A DNA stretch of 64,000 nucleotides, taken from contig DJQW01000002.1 in the NCBI GenBank assembly GCA_002437665.1, forward strand, positions 62,001 through 126,000, in the 5' to 3' direction. Below the pieces are notes generated by a model. That model saw only the letters and a list, made by a program, of their open reading frames with translations. It was not told the DNA's origin and did not search any database. The position numbers and the translations under genes are program-made. Each line of letters starts with the position of its first letter. Position 1 is the first letter of the stretch. Below are positions 1 to 7,207 of this stretch, piece by piece. Origin of the DNA: Alphaproteobacteria bacterium UBA6376 (lineage in GTDB: Bacteria; Pseudomonadota; Alphaproteobacteria; Rs-D84).

Positions 1-2698
1 TCACGTCCAAGTTGTGTTCAATAACGATAACTGTATTCCCTTGGTCAACCAGTTCGTGCAACACAGACAGCAACATCTTGATATCTTCGAAATGCAATCC
101 CGTTGTTGGTTCATCCAATATGTAAATCGTCTGGCCCGTGCTGCGCGCCGCCAATTCCTTGGACAATTTGATACGCTGGGCCTCGCCCCCTGACAAATCC
201 AAAGAACTCTGGCCCAATTTGATATAGTCCAACCCAACGCGTTTCAGTAATTCCAATTTGCGCGAAATCTGGGGCACATTGATGAACAAATGATACGCCT
301 CGTCCACCGTCATATCCAACACATCTGCGATGGATTTGCCCTTGTATTTAACCGCCAACGTTTCTTCGTTATAACGCGCACCGTGACATTTATCGCATTC
401 AACATACACATCGGCCAAGAAATTCATTTCAATCTTTATCTGGCCATCACCCTGACACGCCTCGCATCGACCGCCCTTGACATTAAACGAAAAGCGACCA
501 GATGTGTAGCCGCGGGCCTTGGCCTCGGGCAAGCCGGCAAAGAAATCACGAATATTAGAAAACACACCGGTGTATGTCGCAGGATTACTGCGCGGACTGC
601 GCCCGATGGGCGACTGGTCAATGTCAACAACCTTGTCCACATTTTCCATACCGCGAATGATATCGTGCGCACCCATTTCAATCTTGGAATTATACAGTGC
701 GCGCATCAATGCCGGATACAGCGTGTCCAACAACAATGTGGATTTGCCAGACCCAGACACACCGGTCAGCGCAATAAATTTACCCAGCGGAAATTCCACA
801 TCAATATTTTTCAGATTGTTTTCACGCGCCCCAACAATGGTGATTGATTTGCCATTGCCACTGCGACGCTTTTTCGGCACGTCAATTTTGCGTTTGCCGG
901 TCAGATATTGCGCCGTCAGTGAATCTTTGCATTTCATCACCTGTGCTGGCGTACCGGCGGCGACAACATTACCACCATTTACACCCGCCCCACGACCAAT
1001 ATCAACCAAATAATCCGCCGCGCGCATTGCATCTTCGTCGTGTTCAACAACAATCACCGTGTTGTCTTTGTCACGCAGCATCTTTAACGTTTCCAACAGT
1101 TTGTCATTATCACTCTGGTGCAGGCCGATTGACGGTTCGTCCAAAACATACAACACACCGGACAGTCCACTGCCAATCTGGGACGCCAAACGAATACGCT
1201 GCGCCTCGCCCCCAGACAATGTTCCCGCCATACGCGACAACGTCAGATACCCCAACCCCACATTCTGCAAGAATTGCAAACGTGACGTGATTTCGCGCAA
1301 GATAACGCGCGCAATATCATTTTCTTTTTGGGTCAAATGATTTGGCAAATCCGTGAACCAGCGCAGTGAATCATCAACCGCCAAATCGCATGCATCCATA
1401 ATGTCAAATCCATTGATTTTGACACACAACGCCTGAATATTCAGACGTTTACCATGACACATCGGACACGGTTTTTCCGACTGATATTTGGCCAATTCGG
1501 CCTTCATTGCCTCTGATTCCGATTCGCGCCAACGACGTTCAATATTTGGAATTACACCCTCGTACGGCTTTTCATAAACAAAACCGTTCCAGTTGATTTT
1601 AATCGGTTCATCACCACTGCCGTACAGAATCAGGTTCTTTTGTTCCGCGGTCAATGTATGCCACGGCTTTGACAATGGAATCTTGTACTTTTTATGCAGC
1701 GCATCCAACAAATGGTCAAATTGACTGAGCATACCACCACGCGACCACGGCGCGATTGCACCGTCCAGAATTGATTTAGACGGGTCTGGAATCACCAAAT
1801 CGGGCGACATATTCAACTGTACACCCAAACCATCACAGGACGGACACGCCCCCAATGGCGCATTAAAAGAAAACAAACGTGGTTCAATTTTCGGCACGGT
1901 AAAACCACTGACCGGACATGCATAATTCTGGGAATACAGCGTATCTTCGTTTGTGTCCAAACGACGCACCAATACCGACCCAGGGACAAGGCGCAACGCC
2001 CCTTCGAACGACGCGTACATACGACTGCGAAATTCGTCCACGTCACCGCTGTCGGCATCCGCCGCCGGCATTGCCAAGCGGTCAACAATCACAAATATAT
2101 CGTGCTTTTTATTCTTGTCCAACGCCGGCACAGATGACAAGTCATACAATTCACCATCAACAATCGCGCGCTGGTAACCTTGCTTTATCAAGAACGCGAT
2201 TTCTTTCTTGTATTCACCCTTGCGCGCACGTACCAACGGGGCCATGATATAAATTCTCGTGCCGGCGGGAATTTTCATCGTCCAGTCGACCATTTCGGCA
2301 ATCGTCTGGGATTTAATCGGCAATCCCGTCACCGGCGAATGCGGCACACCCACACGCGCCCACAACAAACGCAGGTAATCATAAATTTCCGTCACCGTAC
2401 CAACGGTCGAACGTGGATTTTTAGATGTTGTTTTTTGTTCGATGGAAATCGCGGGTGCTAACCCCTCTATCAAATCAACATCGGGCTTTTTCTGCATGTC
2501 CAAGAATTGACGTGCATACGACGACAATGATTCAACATAACGACGCTGCCCCTCGGCATAAATGGTATTAAACGCCAGCGACGATTTGCCGGATCCCGAC
2601 ACGCCAGTAAAGACCACCAATTTATTTTTTGGCAGATCCAGATTGACATTTTTAAGATTATTTTCGCGTGCACCGCGAATTTTAATTATTCCACTCAT
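1..2698 (-). CDS. uvrA: UvrA, excinuclease ABC subunit A (3' end of gene cut by window edge)
   Basis: UvrA is the damage-recognition ATPase of UvrABC nucleotide excision repair. Reading leftwards from the ATG at 2698 gives an uninterrupted frame of 899 codons that runs off position 1. The family is about 940 residues, so only the last 40 or so are missing. Visible motifs are a first Walker A (GVSGSGKSS, near residue 32), a first ABC signature (TLSGGEAQRIRLAS), a second Walker A (GVSGSGKST), the zinc-finger Cys pairs CEACQGDG and CDKCHG, and a second signature DLSGGEAQRIKLSKEL followed by Walker B (YILDEPTTGLH). The gene is complete at its 5' end and shows no frameshift. It lies 85 bases downstream of rodZ, separated by a hairpin, so it may have its own promoter. 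Confidence 0.97.
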   Translation of the reverse strand, partial: MSGIIKIRGARENNLKNVNLDLPKNKLVVFTGVSGSGKSSLAFNTIYAEGQRRYVESLSSYARQFLDMQKKPDVDLIEGLAPAISIEQKTTSKNPRSTVGTVTEIYDYLRLLWARVGVPHSPVTGLPIKSQTIAEMVDWTMKIPAGTRIYIMAPLVRARKGEYKKEIAFLIKQGYQRAIVDGELYDLSSVPALDKNKKHDIFVIVDRLAMPAADADSGDVDEFRSRMYASFEGALRLVPGSVLVRRLDTNEDTLYSQNYACPVSGFTVPKIEPRLFSFNAPLGACPSCDGLGVQLNMSPDLVIPDPSKSILDGAIAPWSRGGMLSQFDHLLDALHKKYKIPLSKPWHTLTAEQKNLILYGSGDEPIKINWNGFVYEKPYEGVIPNIERRWRESESEAMKAELAKYQSEKPCPMCHGKRLNIQALCVKINGFDIMDACDLAVDDSLRWFTDLPNHLTQKENDIARVILREITSRLQFLQNVGLGYLTLSRMAGTLSGGEAQRIRLASQIGSGLSGVLYVLDEPSIGLHQSDNDKLLETLKMLRDKDNTVIVVEHDEDAMRAADYLVDIGRGAGVNGGNVVAAGTPAQVMKCKDSLTAQYLTGKRKIDVPKKRRSGNGKSITIVGARENNLKNIDVEFPLGKFIALTGVSGSGKSTLLLDTLYPALMRALYNSKIEMGAHDIIRGMENVDKVVDIDQSPIGRSPRSNPATYTGVFSNIRDFFAGLPEAKARGYTSGRFSFNVKGGRCEACQGDGQIKIEMNFLADVYVECDKCHGARYNEETLAVKYKGKSIADVLDMTVDEAYHLFINVPQISRKLELLKRVGLDYIKLGQSSLDLSGGEAQRIKLSKELAARSTGQTIYILDEPTTGLHFEDIKMLLSVLHELVDQGNTVIVIEHNLDV

Positions 2699-2739
2699 GA
2701 TGTTAAATATAGAAAAAATATCGCGTTTTTCAATACAAA

Positions 2740-2759
2740 GGGCGAAATTTCTTTCGCCC
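2740..2759 (-). terminator. Hairpin between rodZ and uvrA
   Basis: A perfect 8-bp stem (GGGCGAAA / TTTCGCCC) with a 4-base loop lies just past the rodZ stop on the minus strand. It is followed by TTTGTATT, a weak U-tract, so it is probably a leaky terminator. Confidence 0.55.
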
Positions 2760-2783
2760 CTGAATTTGTTCTTGAACTTGGTT

Positions 2784-3674
2784 TTATTCTGCTGTCGCCA
2801 TCAATTTTTCAGGGCTCAGAACAATTCCACTTTTACGGGCGTGATTTGCACCGACCTTTGGGGCTAACTTGCCATTTACCCAAACGTCAATCCCGCCGGC
2901 ATTACCGAATGTAGCGGTGTATTTGCCACCCGCAGGCACATAATACACGTCCCCAGGCAACAAAACACGGCTCAGTTCTGTGCGGCCACGGGCATCTTTG
3001 ACCTCTACCCATGCGCCGGTTTCATTGGCATCGCGATTCGCCTGCAAAATAACATTGGCCTTGGCGCGGTTATCTGTGCCAAAGCGTTCGCGTACCGCAA
3101 CATTGTATGCGGGTTCTGTGCTGACCGCGACAACCGGATTGTCCACCACAGATGTGTCCGCCGGCGCGTCTTCGTCCGCTGCACCCGACGCCAAAACAAC
3201 CACCAACACAATCAGCAAAATCAACGTAGCGACGCCCGCCGCGAACCATTTCCAGTGCGTACGAACATATGACCACGCCGCCGCAAACACTTCACGCACT
3301 GATGCCCCCGCATTATGATGCGCATTTGATTCGCACGCCGCCGCAGCCGCGTCATTTTTATCTTCTTTCTCAGAATGAATCTGGCATTCGTTCGACAGAC
3401 CCATTTCGTGCTTTAACTTGTTCACGATTTCATCCGGATTCAATCCCAATTCCATTGCATAATTACGCGCAAAACCCAAAATATAAACAGGTTCCGGAAT
3501 CACGCTGTAATTGCCATCTTCCAATGCCTGCAAAAATTCTTCGCGAATGCACAACTGTTTGGAAATAGTCGGAATTTCACGTTTGCGACGACCGGTTGTA
3601 CGCGCATTGCGCAGCATTTCGCCAACCGTCAATTCAACCTGAACATCTGTATTATTTTCATTCATGTCTGTCAT
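2784..3674 (-). CDS. rodZ: RodZ-like cytoskeletal/HTH membrane protein
   Basis: RodZ is a bitopic inner-membrane protein that couples MreB filaments to the peptidoglycan elongation machinery. The 296-residue product has an N-terminal Xre-type helix-turn-helix domain (VGEMLRNAR to about residue 85, including EPVYILGFARNYA). An acidic linker follows, then one transmembrane segment near residues 143-162 (AAGVATLILLIVLVVVLA), and a periplasmic C-terminal domain resembling DUF4115 (WVEVKDARGRTELSRVLLPGD). This order is typical of RodZ. An AAGGGAA ribosome binding site precedes the ATG at 3674; a second ATG lies three codons in. The gene follows dus on the same strand with a 35-base gap and is probably co-transcribed. 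Confidence 0.85.
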   Translation of the reverse strand: MTDMNENNTDVQVELTVGEMLRNARTTGRRKREIPTISKQLCIREEFLQALEDGNYSVIPEPVYILGFARNYAMELGLNPDEIVNKLKHEMGLSNECQIHSEKEDKNDAAAAACESNAHHNAGASVREVFAAAWSYVRTHWKWFAAGVATLILLIVLVVVLASGAADEDAPADTSVVDNPVVAVSTEPAYNVAVRERFGTDNRAKANVILQANRDANETGAWVEVKDARGRTELSRVLLPGDVYYVPAGGKYTATFGNAGGIDVWVNGKLAPKVGANHARKSGIVLSPEKLMATAE

Positions 3675-3709
3675 TTCTGTCTTTTCCCTTGTTACACCCT
3701 ATCATAAAC

Positions 3710-4633
3710 CTATATTTCGGCAACGCAACCCCAAAATTCGCGAATGGTATCACGCAACACATCGGCATCCGTTATCTGGTTCACACGAATGCGAAATTCA
3801 GACGAATTTGGCCGCCCCGCAGAATACCACGCCGCATGCTTGCGAAACATCGGCACGGCAACCGACGGCCCATAATATTCAATCGCATATTGCAGGTGGC
3901 GTAACACCACATCACCAACATTTTCCGGCGCGCATTCACGCCCCGCAATTTGCCCCAGAACCCATGGCCGCCCCAACATTGCACGCCCAACCATCACACC
4001 GGCATAGCCCAGTTTTTCCATATCTGCGGCGTCCTGCGCGGTTGCAATATCGCCATTTGCAATAATTGGAATCGGGGCATCTGACACATCTGGGTGCACC
4101 GCCGGCCCGACATATAACTGGGCACGCGTGCGTCCGTGTAACGTTGCAAATTTCACACCACTGTCCGCCGCAATCCGCACCAAATCCGCCCAATCACGAT
4201 TCTGGTCGTCCCAGCCCAAGCGAGTTTTCACAGACACGGGAATTTCCACCGCACGCACCACCGCCGACATAATCCGCCCCGCCAACGCATGATCACGCAT
4301 CAGGAACGCGCCCGCCCCCGCGCGCGTTGCAACCTTTGGCACGGGACACCCCATATTGATATCAATCCACTGCGCCCCCGCATCTTGCAAGATTCGCGCC
4401 GCGTCCGCCATCAACGCGACATTCGCACCAAAAATCTGTGCACCGACCGGCCCTTCGTCGTCATATCTGTCGAAATTACGTGGGCAATTTTTATGTGCCG
4501 CAACCAACGAATGGCACGAAATCATTTCCGTCACCAACGGCGCATTTGGTGCAAACGCACGCAAGACCCGCCGAAACGGCCGATCAGTAATTCCCGCCAA
4601 CGGTGCAGCAAAAATTTGATTATCACTAAACAT
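3710..4633 (-). CDS. dus: tRNA-dihydrouridine synthase (Dus family)
   Basis: FMN-dependent enzyme that reduces uridines in the tRNA D-loop to dihydrouridine. The 307-residue product is of normal length. It starts with the APLAGITDRPFRR segment of the TIM barrel. The catalytic cysteine lies in INMGCPVPKV near residue 100, followed by KTRLGWDD, the LHGRTRAQ motif and the phosphate-binding IIANGDI and GVMVGRAMLG motifs. The C-terminal helical domain includes HLQYAIEYYG. The DusB/NifR3 subgroup is likely but the subgroup is inferred. The gene diverges from ftsB, with the two starts about 20 bases apart, so their promoters overlap. It probably forms an operon with rodZ. Confidence 0.92.
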   Translation of the reverse strand: MFSDNQIFAAPLAGITDRPFRRVLRAFAPNAPLVTEMISCHSLVAAHKNCPRNFDRYDDEGPVGAQIFGANVALMADAARILQDAGAQWIDINMGCPVPKVATRAGAGAFLMRDHALAGRIMSAVVRAVEIPVSVKTRLGWDDQNRDWADLVRIAADSGVKFATLHGRTRAQLYVGPAVHPDVSDAPIPIIANGDIATAQDAADMEKLGYAGVMVGRAMLGRPWVLGQIAGRECAPENVGDVVLRHLQYAIEYYGPSVAVPMFRKHAAWYSAGRPNSSEFRIRVNQITDADVLRDTIREFWGCVAEI

Positions 4634-4636
4634 TTA

Positions 4637-4645
4637 TGATATAAT
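4637..4645 (+). promoter_or_regulatory. Extended -10 promoter immediately upstream of ftsB
   Basis: TGATATAAT is a perfect TGnTATAAT extended -10 element, identical to the 3' end of the CRISPR repeats in this window. Transcription would begin 7-8 bases later, at or beside the ATG at 4653, predicting a leaderless message. Confidence 0.6.
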
Positions 4646-4652
4646 GCCATCT

Positions 4653-4979
4653 ATGAGGGAAAAAATCAAAAATTTCTTTGGATTCATCGGGCGCGCATGG
4701 ACGGCCGGTTGGCGGGGCAAGGTTGGCATTCTGATGTTGGCGTTTGCGCTGTTTATGTTTGTGCGCATATTCTGGGGCACGGTCAATGTCCAGAAATTCA
4801 TTGTGAACATATGGCGTCTGAATACAGAGGAAACACAACTGATGGCGGAACAGGAAAAATTAAACACCCTGAACCGACATATCGATTTACTGCAACATTA
4901 CAGTTCTGATTATGTCGAAGAATTGGGATTAAAATACCTGAACGTCGGCGATCCAAAATTCAAGATATTAAAGATATAA
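4653..4979 (+). CDS. ftsB: FtsB/DivIC-family cell division protein
   Basis: Septum formation initiator family protein. Members form a heterotrimer with FtsL and FtsQ in the divisome. The product is about 108 residues with a cytoplasmic basic N-terminus and one membrane span (VGILMLAFALFMFVRIFWG). A periplasmic coiled coil (NTEETQLMAEQEKLNTLNRH) follows, and the short C-terminal YVEELGLKYLNVGDPKF segment is typical of the family. An ATG at 4644 would add three residues but overlaps the -10 element TATAAT, so 4653 is preferred. There is no Shine-Dalgarno sequence, consistent with a leaderless mRNA. The gene is divergent from dus and ends at a bidirectional terminator. Confidence 0.8.
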   Translation: MREKIKNFFGFIGRAWTAGWRGKVGILMLAFALFMFVRIFWGTVNVQKFIVNIWRLNTEETQLMAEQEKLNTLNRHIDLLQHYSSDYVEELGLKYLNVGDPKFKILKI

Positions 4980-5008
4980 AAATCCCACATTGCGTGGGAT
5001 TTTTTCTT
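4978..5008. terminator. Bidirectional terminator between ftsB and tspO
   Basis: AAAAATCCCAC, a short loop and GTGGGATTTTTTC form a hairpin flanked by A and T runs. It can stop ftsB transcription (plus) and tspO transcription (minus). Confidence 0.85.
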
Positions 5009-5010
5009 TA

Positions 5011-5484
5011 TCAATTCAACCATATGAATGCGATATTCAGGTACGCCGCAAAAATCATCCAAATAATATACGGCCAAACCAGATACGATGCCCACTTGGA
5101 AAACGGACGGAACGCACGCATCATCAGGGTTGCCACGAATATCAGCGCAATCAGCACAACCAACGCCCAACCAATCATGTGCGCGCCAAAGAACACGTAT
5201 GACCACAACGCATTCAACACCATCTGGGCCAAGAATAACAGATACGCACGCCCCTTGGACAAACGTGTTTTTTCATTTCGTATGACCAAGAATAATGCAA
5301 TCCCAAGCAGTGCATATAAAATCGCCCACGCCAATGCAAACACCCAACCGTCGGGCGTCACAATGGACTTGTTCAGCATATTATACCACGCGTCAGACGC
5401 ACCATTCGGCGAATACATACTGCCAATCGCCCCTGGGATAAAAGAAACAATCATTGCAAAGATAAATTGAAAAACGCGTCGCAT
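5011..5484 (-). CDS. tspO: TspO/MBR-family membrane protein
   Basis: Five-helix membrane protein of the tryptophan-rich sensory protein/mitochondrial benzodiazepine receptor family, which binds tetrapyrroles and affects porphyrin-linked and stress regulation. The 157-residue product has five hydrophobic segments and the family features SPNGASDAWYNML near the N-terminus, WAILYALLGIAL, LNALWSYVFFG (the conserved N-W-S/F region) and WPYIIWMIFAAYLN at the end. A longer frame exists upstream. The ATG at 5484 is chosen because AAAGGAG lies 8 bases before it. It is a single gene between the terminator and the kinase-like gene. Confidence 0.88.
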   Translation of the reverse strand: MRRVFQFIFAMIVSFIPGAIGSMYSPNGASDAWYNMLNKSIVTPDGWVFALAWAILYALLGIALFLVIRNEKTRLSKGRAYLLFLAQMVLNALWSYVFFGAHMIGWALVVLIALIFVATLMMRAFRPFSKWASYLVWPYIIWMIFAAYLNIAFIWLN

Positions 5485-5556
5485 GTGGGCTCTCCTTTGA
5501 ACTCTGTACACGCACATTATACGCGCACACCACGTCGACCGCCACAGGAACAAATT

Positions 5557-6486
5557 CTATTTCCGCATCATACGCGCATGCACTTTCATAAACACACGCA
5601 CCAACGGTTTCATAATTTCTGGCAAATGATAGAAATGCATCAACACCAATCCAACATTGCGCGCCACGACGTTCGCACCGATTGGACTGAACACATCGCC
5701 AACATACCAACGCTTGGCCCACAGAAATTCCACCAACGCCAATTCGCGAACATGCTTGCGCGACACGCGCACGCCCGTCTGCCGTTGATACTCGCGCAAA
5801 AATTCGCGATACAGCCGCCCATTGCGCGACAACGAAAACAGAACCAAATCGCGTCCGCGTTCATATATGCCACAATTACAGAAATCAAACACACCCTTTA
5901 ACCGACCATCAGGATACACAACGGAATTTGCACCCTTTAATCCCATGTGAACCAACACCATATCAGATTTATCAATCGGCGCATTTACAACACGATTGTA
6001 CATTTCACGAAAACGACGCAACTGGCGCGCGGTCATAAAAGGTTTCAAATATGGCACAACCAAATCAAAATCAATGTATGGCACGCCATCACGCACCGCG
6101 GGCACGGCACGCACCAACGCATCCGTATCAATCGAATGCAACTGTGCCAAAAATTGCGCCGCCGACCGCGCCAGGTTGCGCTGGCGCACGGGCGAAAATT
6201 GAAACTTGTGCCACGACCAACGTTCACCCATCAGCATTTCATGCACGGCATATTGAAATCCATCGCGATGAACAATTTGAATATCAGGCACTTGAACATC
6301 AACGTACGGTTGAACAAAGTGGCAGATATCTGCATCCTTGGCATAGATAGAAATATTTTTACTGGTAAAACGAAATACGCGCGTACCAACACGAAATGCA
6401 TCAGAATCACTGCCTTGCCCCAAATATTTAATCTTTTCGTTTGGGTAATTTTTTTCCAAGAAAGCAACAATGTCTTGCTGTGCCAT
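5557..6486 (-). CDS. APH/choline-kinase-fold protein, predicted pseudokinase
   Basis: The 309-residue product has the fold of the aminoglycoside phosphotransferase/choline kinase superfamily. It shows a glycine loop (YLGQGSDSDAFRVG), a strand carrying VFRF where the ATP-binding lysine usually sits, and a hinge EMLMGERW. The catalytic loop reads VHMGLKGAN where active members have HGDxxxxN, so the catalytic aspartate is replaced by glycine. The metal-binding Asp is kept in GVFDFCNCG. This suggests a non-catalytic or altered kinase and not an antibiotic-resistance enzyme. GGGGA lies 6 bases before the chosen ATG at 6486, and TATAAT overlaps the region just upstream. A second APH-fold protein with an intact HCDLNAGN motif is encoded at 47711-48631. 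The substrate is unknown. Confidence 0.75.
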   Translation of the reverse strand: MAQQDIVAFLEKNYPNEKIKYLGQGSDSDAFRVGTRVFRFTSKNISIYAKDADICHFVQPYVDVQVPDIQIVHRDGFQYAVHEMLMGERWSWHKFQFSPVRQRNLARSAAQFLAQLHSIDTDALVRAVPAVRDGVPYIDFDLVVPYLKPFMTARQLRRFREMYNRVVNAPIDKSDMVLVHMGLKGANSVVYPDGRLKGVFDFCNCGIYERGRDLVLFSLSRNGRLYREFLREYQRQTGVRVSRKHVRELALVEFLWAKRWYVGDVFSPIGANVVARNVGLVLMHFYHLPEIMKPLVRVFMKVHARMMRK

Positions 6487-6599
6487 TTTCGTCCCCATTA
6501 TAAAAAAATTTGCGCAACGCCGGCGCATTTACATTTTGGCGCAATACAACAATGCATTCGGGTCGCTCGGTGTTTGACACACCTGCGCGGCATTCCTGA

Positions 6600-6717
6600 C
6601 GGCTCGCCTGCGCAAACAATGCTTGGCTTGCCTACTCATTGTCAGAACCGCTCCCTGTCGCAGGTTCGAATCTAAGTCCCCCGCAACGTGCAAATCCTGT
6701 GACTACGCTTTTAATCT
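6600..6717. repeat. Degenerate tRNA-like sequence beside tRNA-Arg
   Basis: This GC-rich stretch lies on the 3' side of tRNA-Arg. At 6657-6672 it contains GTCGCAGGTTCGAATC, the exact T-arm sequence of the neighbouring tRNA-Arg, in inverted orientation. The minus strand also reads GACAATGAGTAGG, a 13-mer found again at 13178-13190 in the tRNA-like region near tRNA-Pro. No cloverleaf can be completed, so this is not a functional tRNA gene. Confidence 0.5.
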
Positions 6718-6794
6718 TGGCGCGCCCTGCAGGATTCGAACCTGCGACCTGCGGATTAGAAATCCGATGCTCTATCCAGCTGGGCTAAGGGCGC
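6718..6794 (-). tRNA. tRNA-Arg(TCT)
   Basis: A complete 77-nt cloverleaf on the minus strand. The 7-bp acceptor is GCGCCCT / AGGGCGC, the anticodon loop TTTCTAA gives anticodon TCT, and the T-arm is CAGGTTCGAATCCTG. The CCA end is encoded. Confidence 0.95.
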
Positions 6795-6803
6795 ACAGCC
6801 CAT

Positions 6804-6832
6804 ATTCTATACTATCTTTCGGCAAATTTCAA
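6804..6832 (-). promoter_or_regulatory. Promoter of tRNA-Arg
   Basis: On the minus strand TTGAAA (-35) and TAGAAT (-10) are separated by 17 bases, placing the start a few bases before the mature tRNA 5' end at 6794. Confidence 0.6.
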
Positions 6833-6992
6833 GTTTTGCATATTAAATACACGAAAACGTATCATGATATATTCAATCTATAATTTGAGCATTTTGAAAA
6901 AATTTAAATACGGGCCCCTGCTTTTCTAATGCTATGGCACAACCAGTTGTTAAATTATAATATCGCAACATCTATGCCCTTAGGTAGACATT

Positions 6993-7187
6993 TTAATACA
7001 CACGCATATGACCAAGACGGTCGTATATTACATCTAGGCCAATGTTTGCGCCAACTATTGTAAACCAGATAAATATGCTGAGTAACAGTAATATTCCCAA
7101 TAAAACAGCAATGATTGTCAATAGTCCATTGGTGCGTCCCAATATTTTGGTAATTTGTATTTCCTGTGTGCGCTCTTGTGTTTTCAT
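6993..7187 (-). CDS. Small single-span membrane protein
   Basis: A 64-residue protein with a charged N-terminus (MKTQERTQEIQI) and one long hydrophobic segment, roughly residues 22-50. GAAGGA lies about 9 bases before the ATG at 7187. It is the last gene of the leftward surface-protein operon, 20 bases after the autotransporter stop. I do not recognise a family. Its position suggests a role linked to the autotransporter, but that is inference. The 198 bases between it and tRNA-Arg are AT-rich and hold only the tRNA promoter. Confidence 0.6.
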   Translation of the reverse strand: MKTQERTQEIQITKILGRTNGLLTIIAVLLGILLLLSIFIWFTIVGANIGLDVIYDRLGHMRVY

Positions 7188-7207
7188 GTCATTGTCCTTC
7201 GGTTGTT

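Noticed and set aside
436..2461. Many open frames of 60-185 codons on both strands
   Set aside because: They are shadows of uvrA, which is continuous on the minus strand from 2698 to the window edge and carries all UvrA motifs.
5557..6486. Aminoglycoside resistance gene
   Set aside because: The fold is shared but the catalytic Asp is missing and there is no resemblance to a specific resistance enzyme, so no resistance function is claimed.
6623..6883. Open frame containing a CRIRTCDLRIRNPM-like sequence
   Set aside because: This is the well-known spurious translation of the antisense strand of a tRNA; tRNA-Arg occupies the region.
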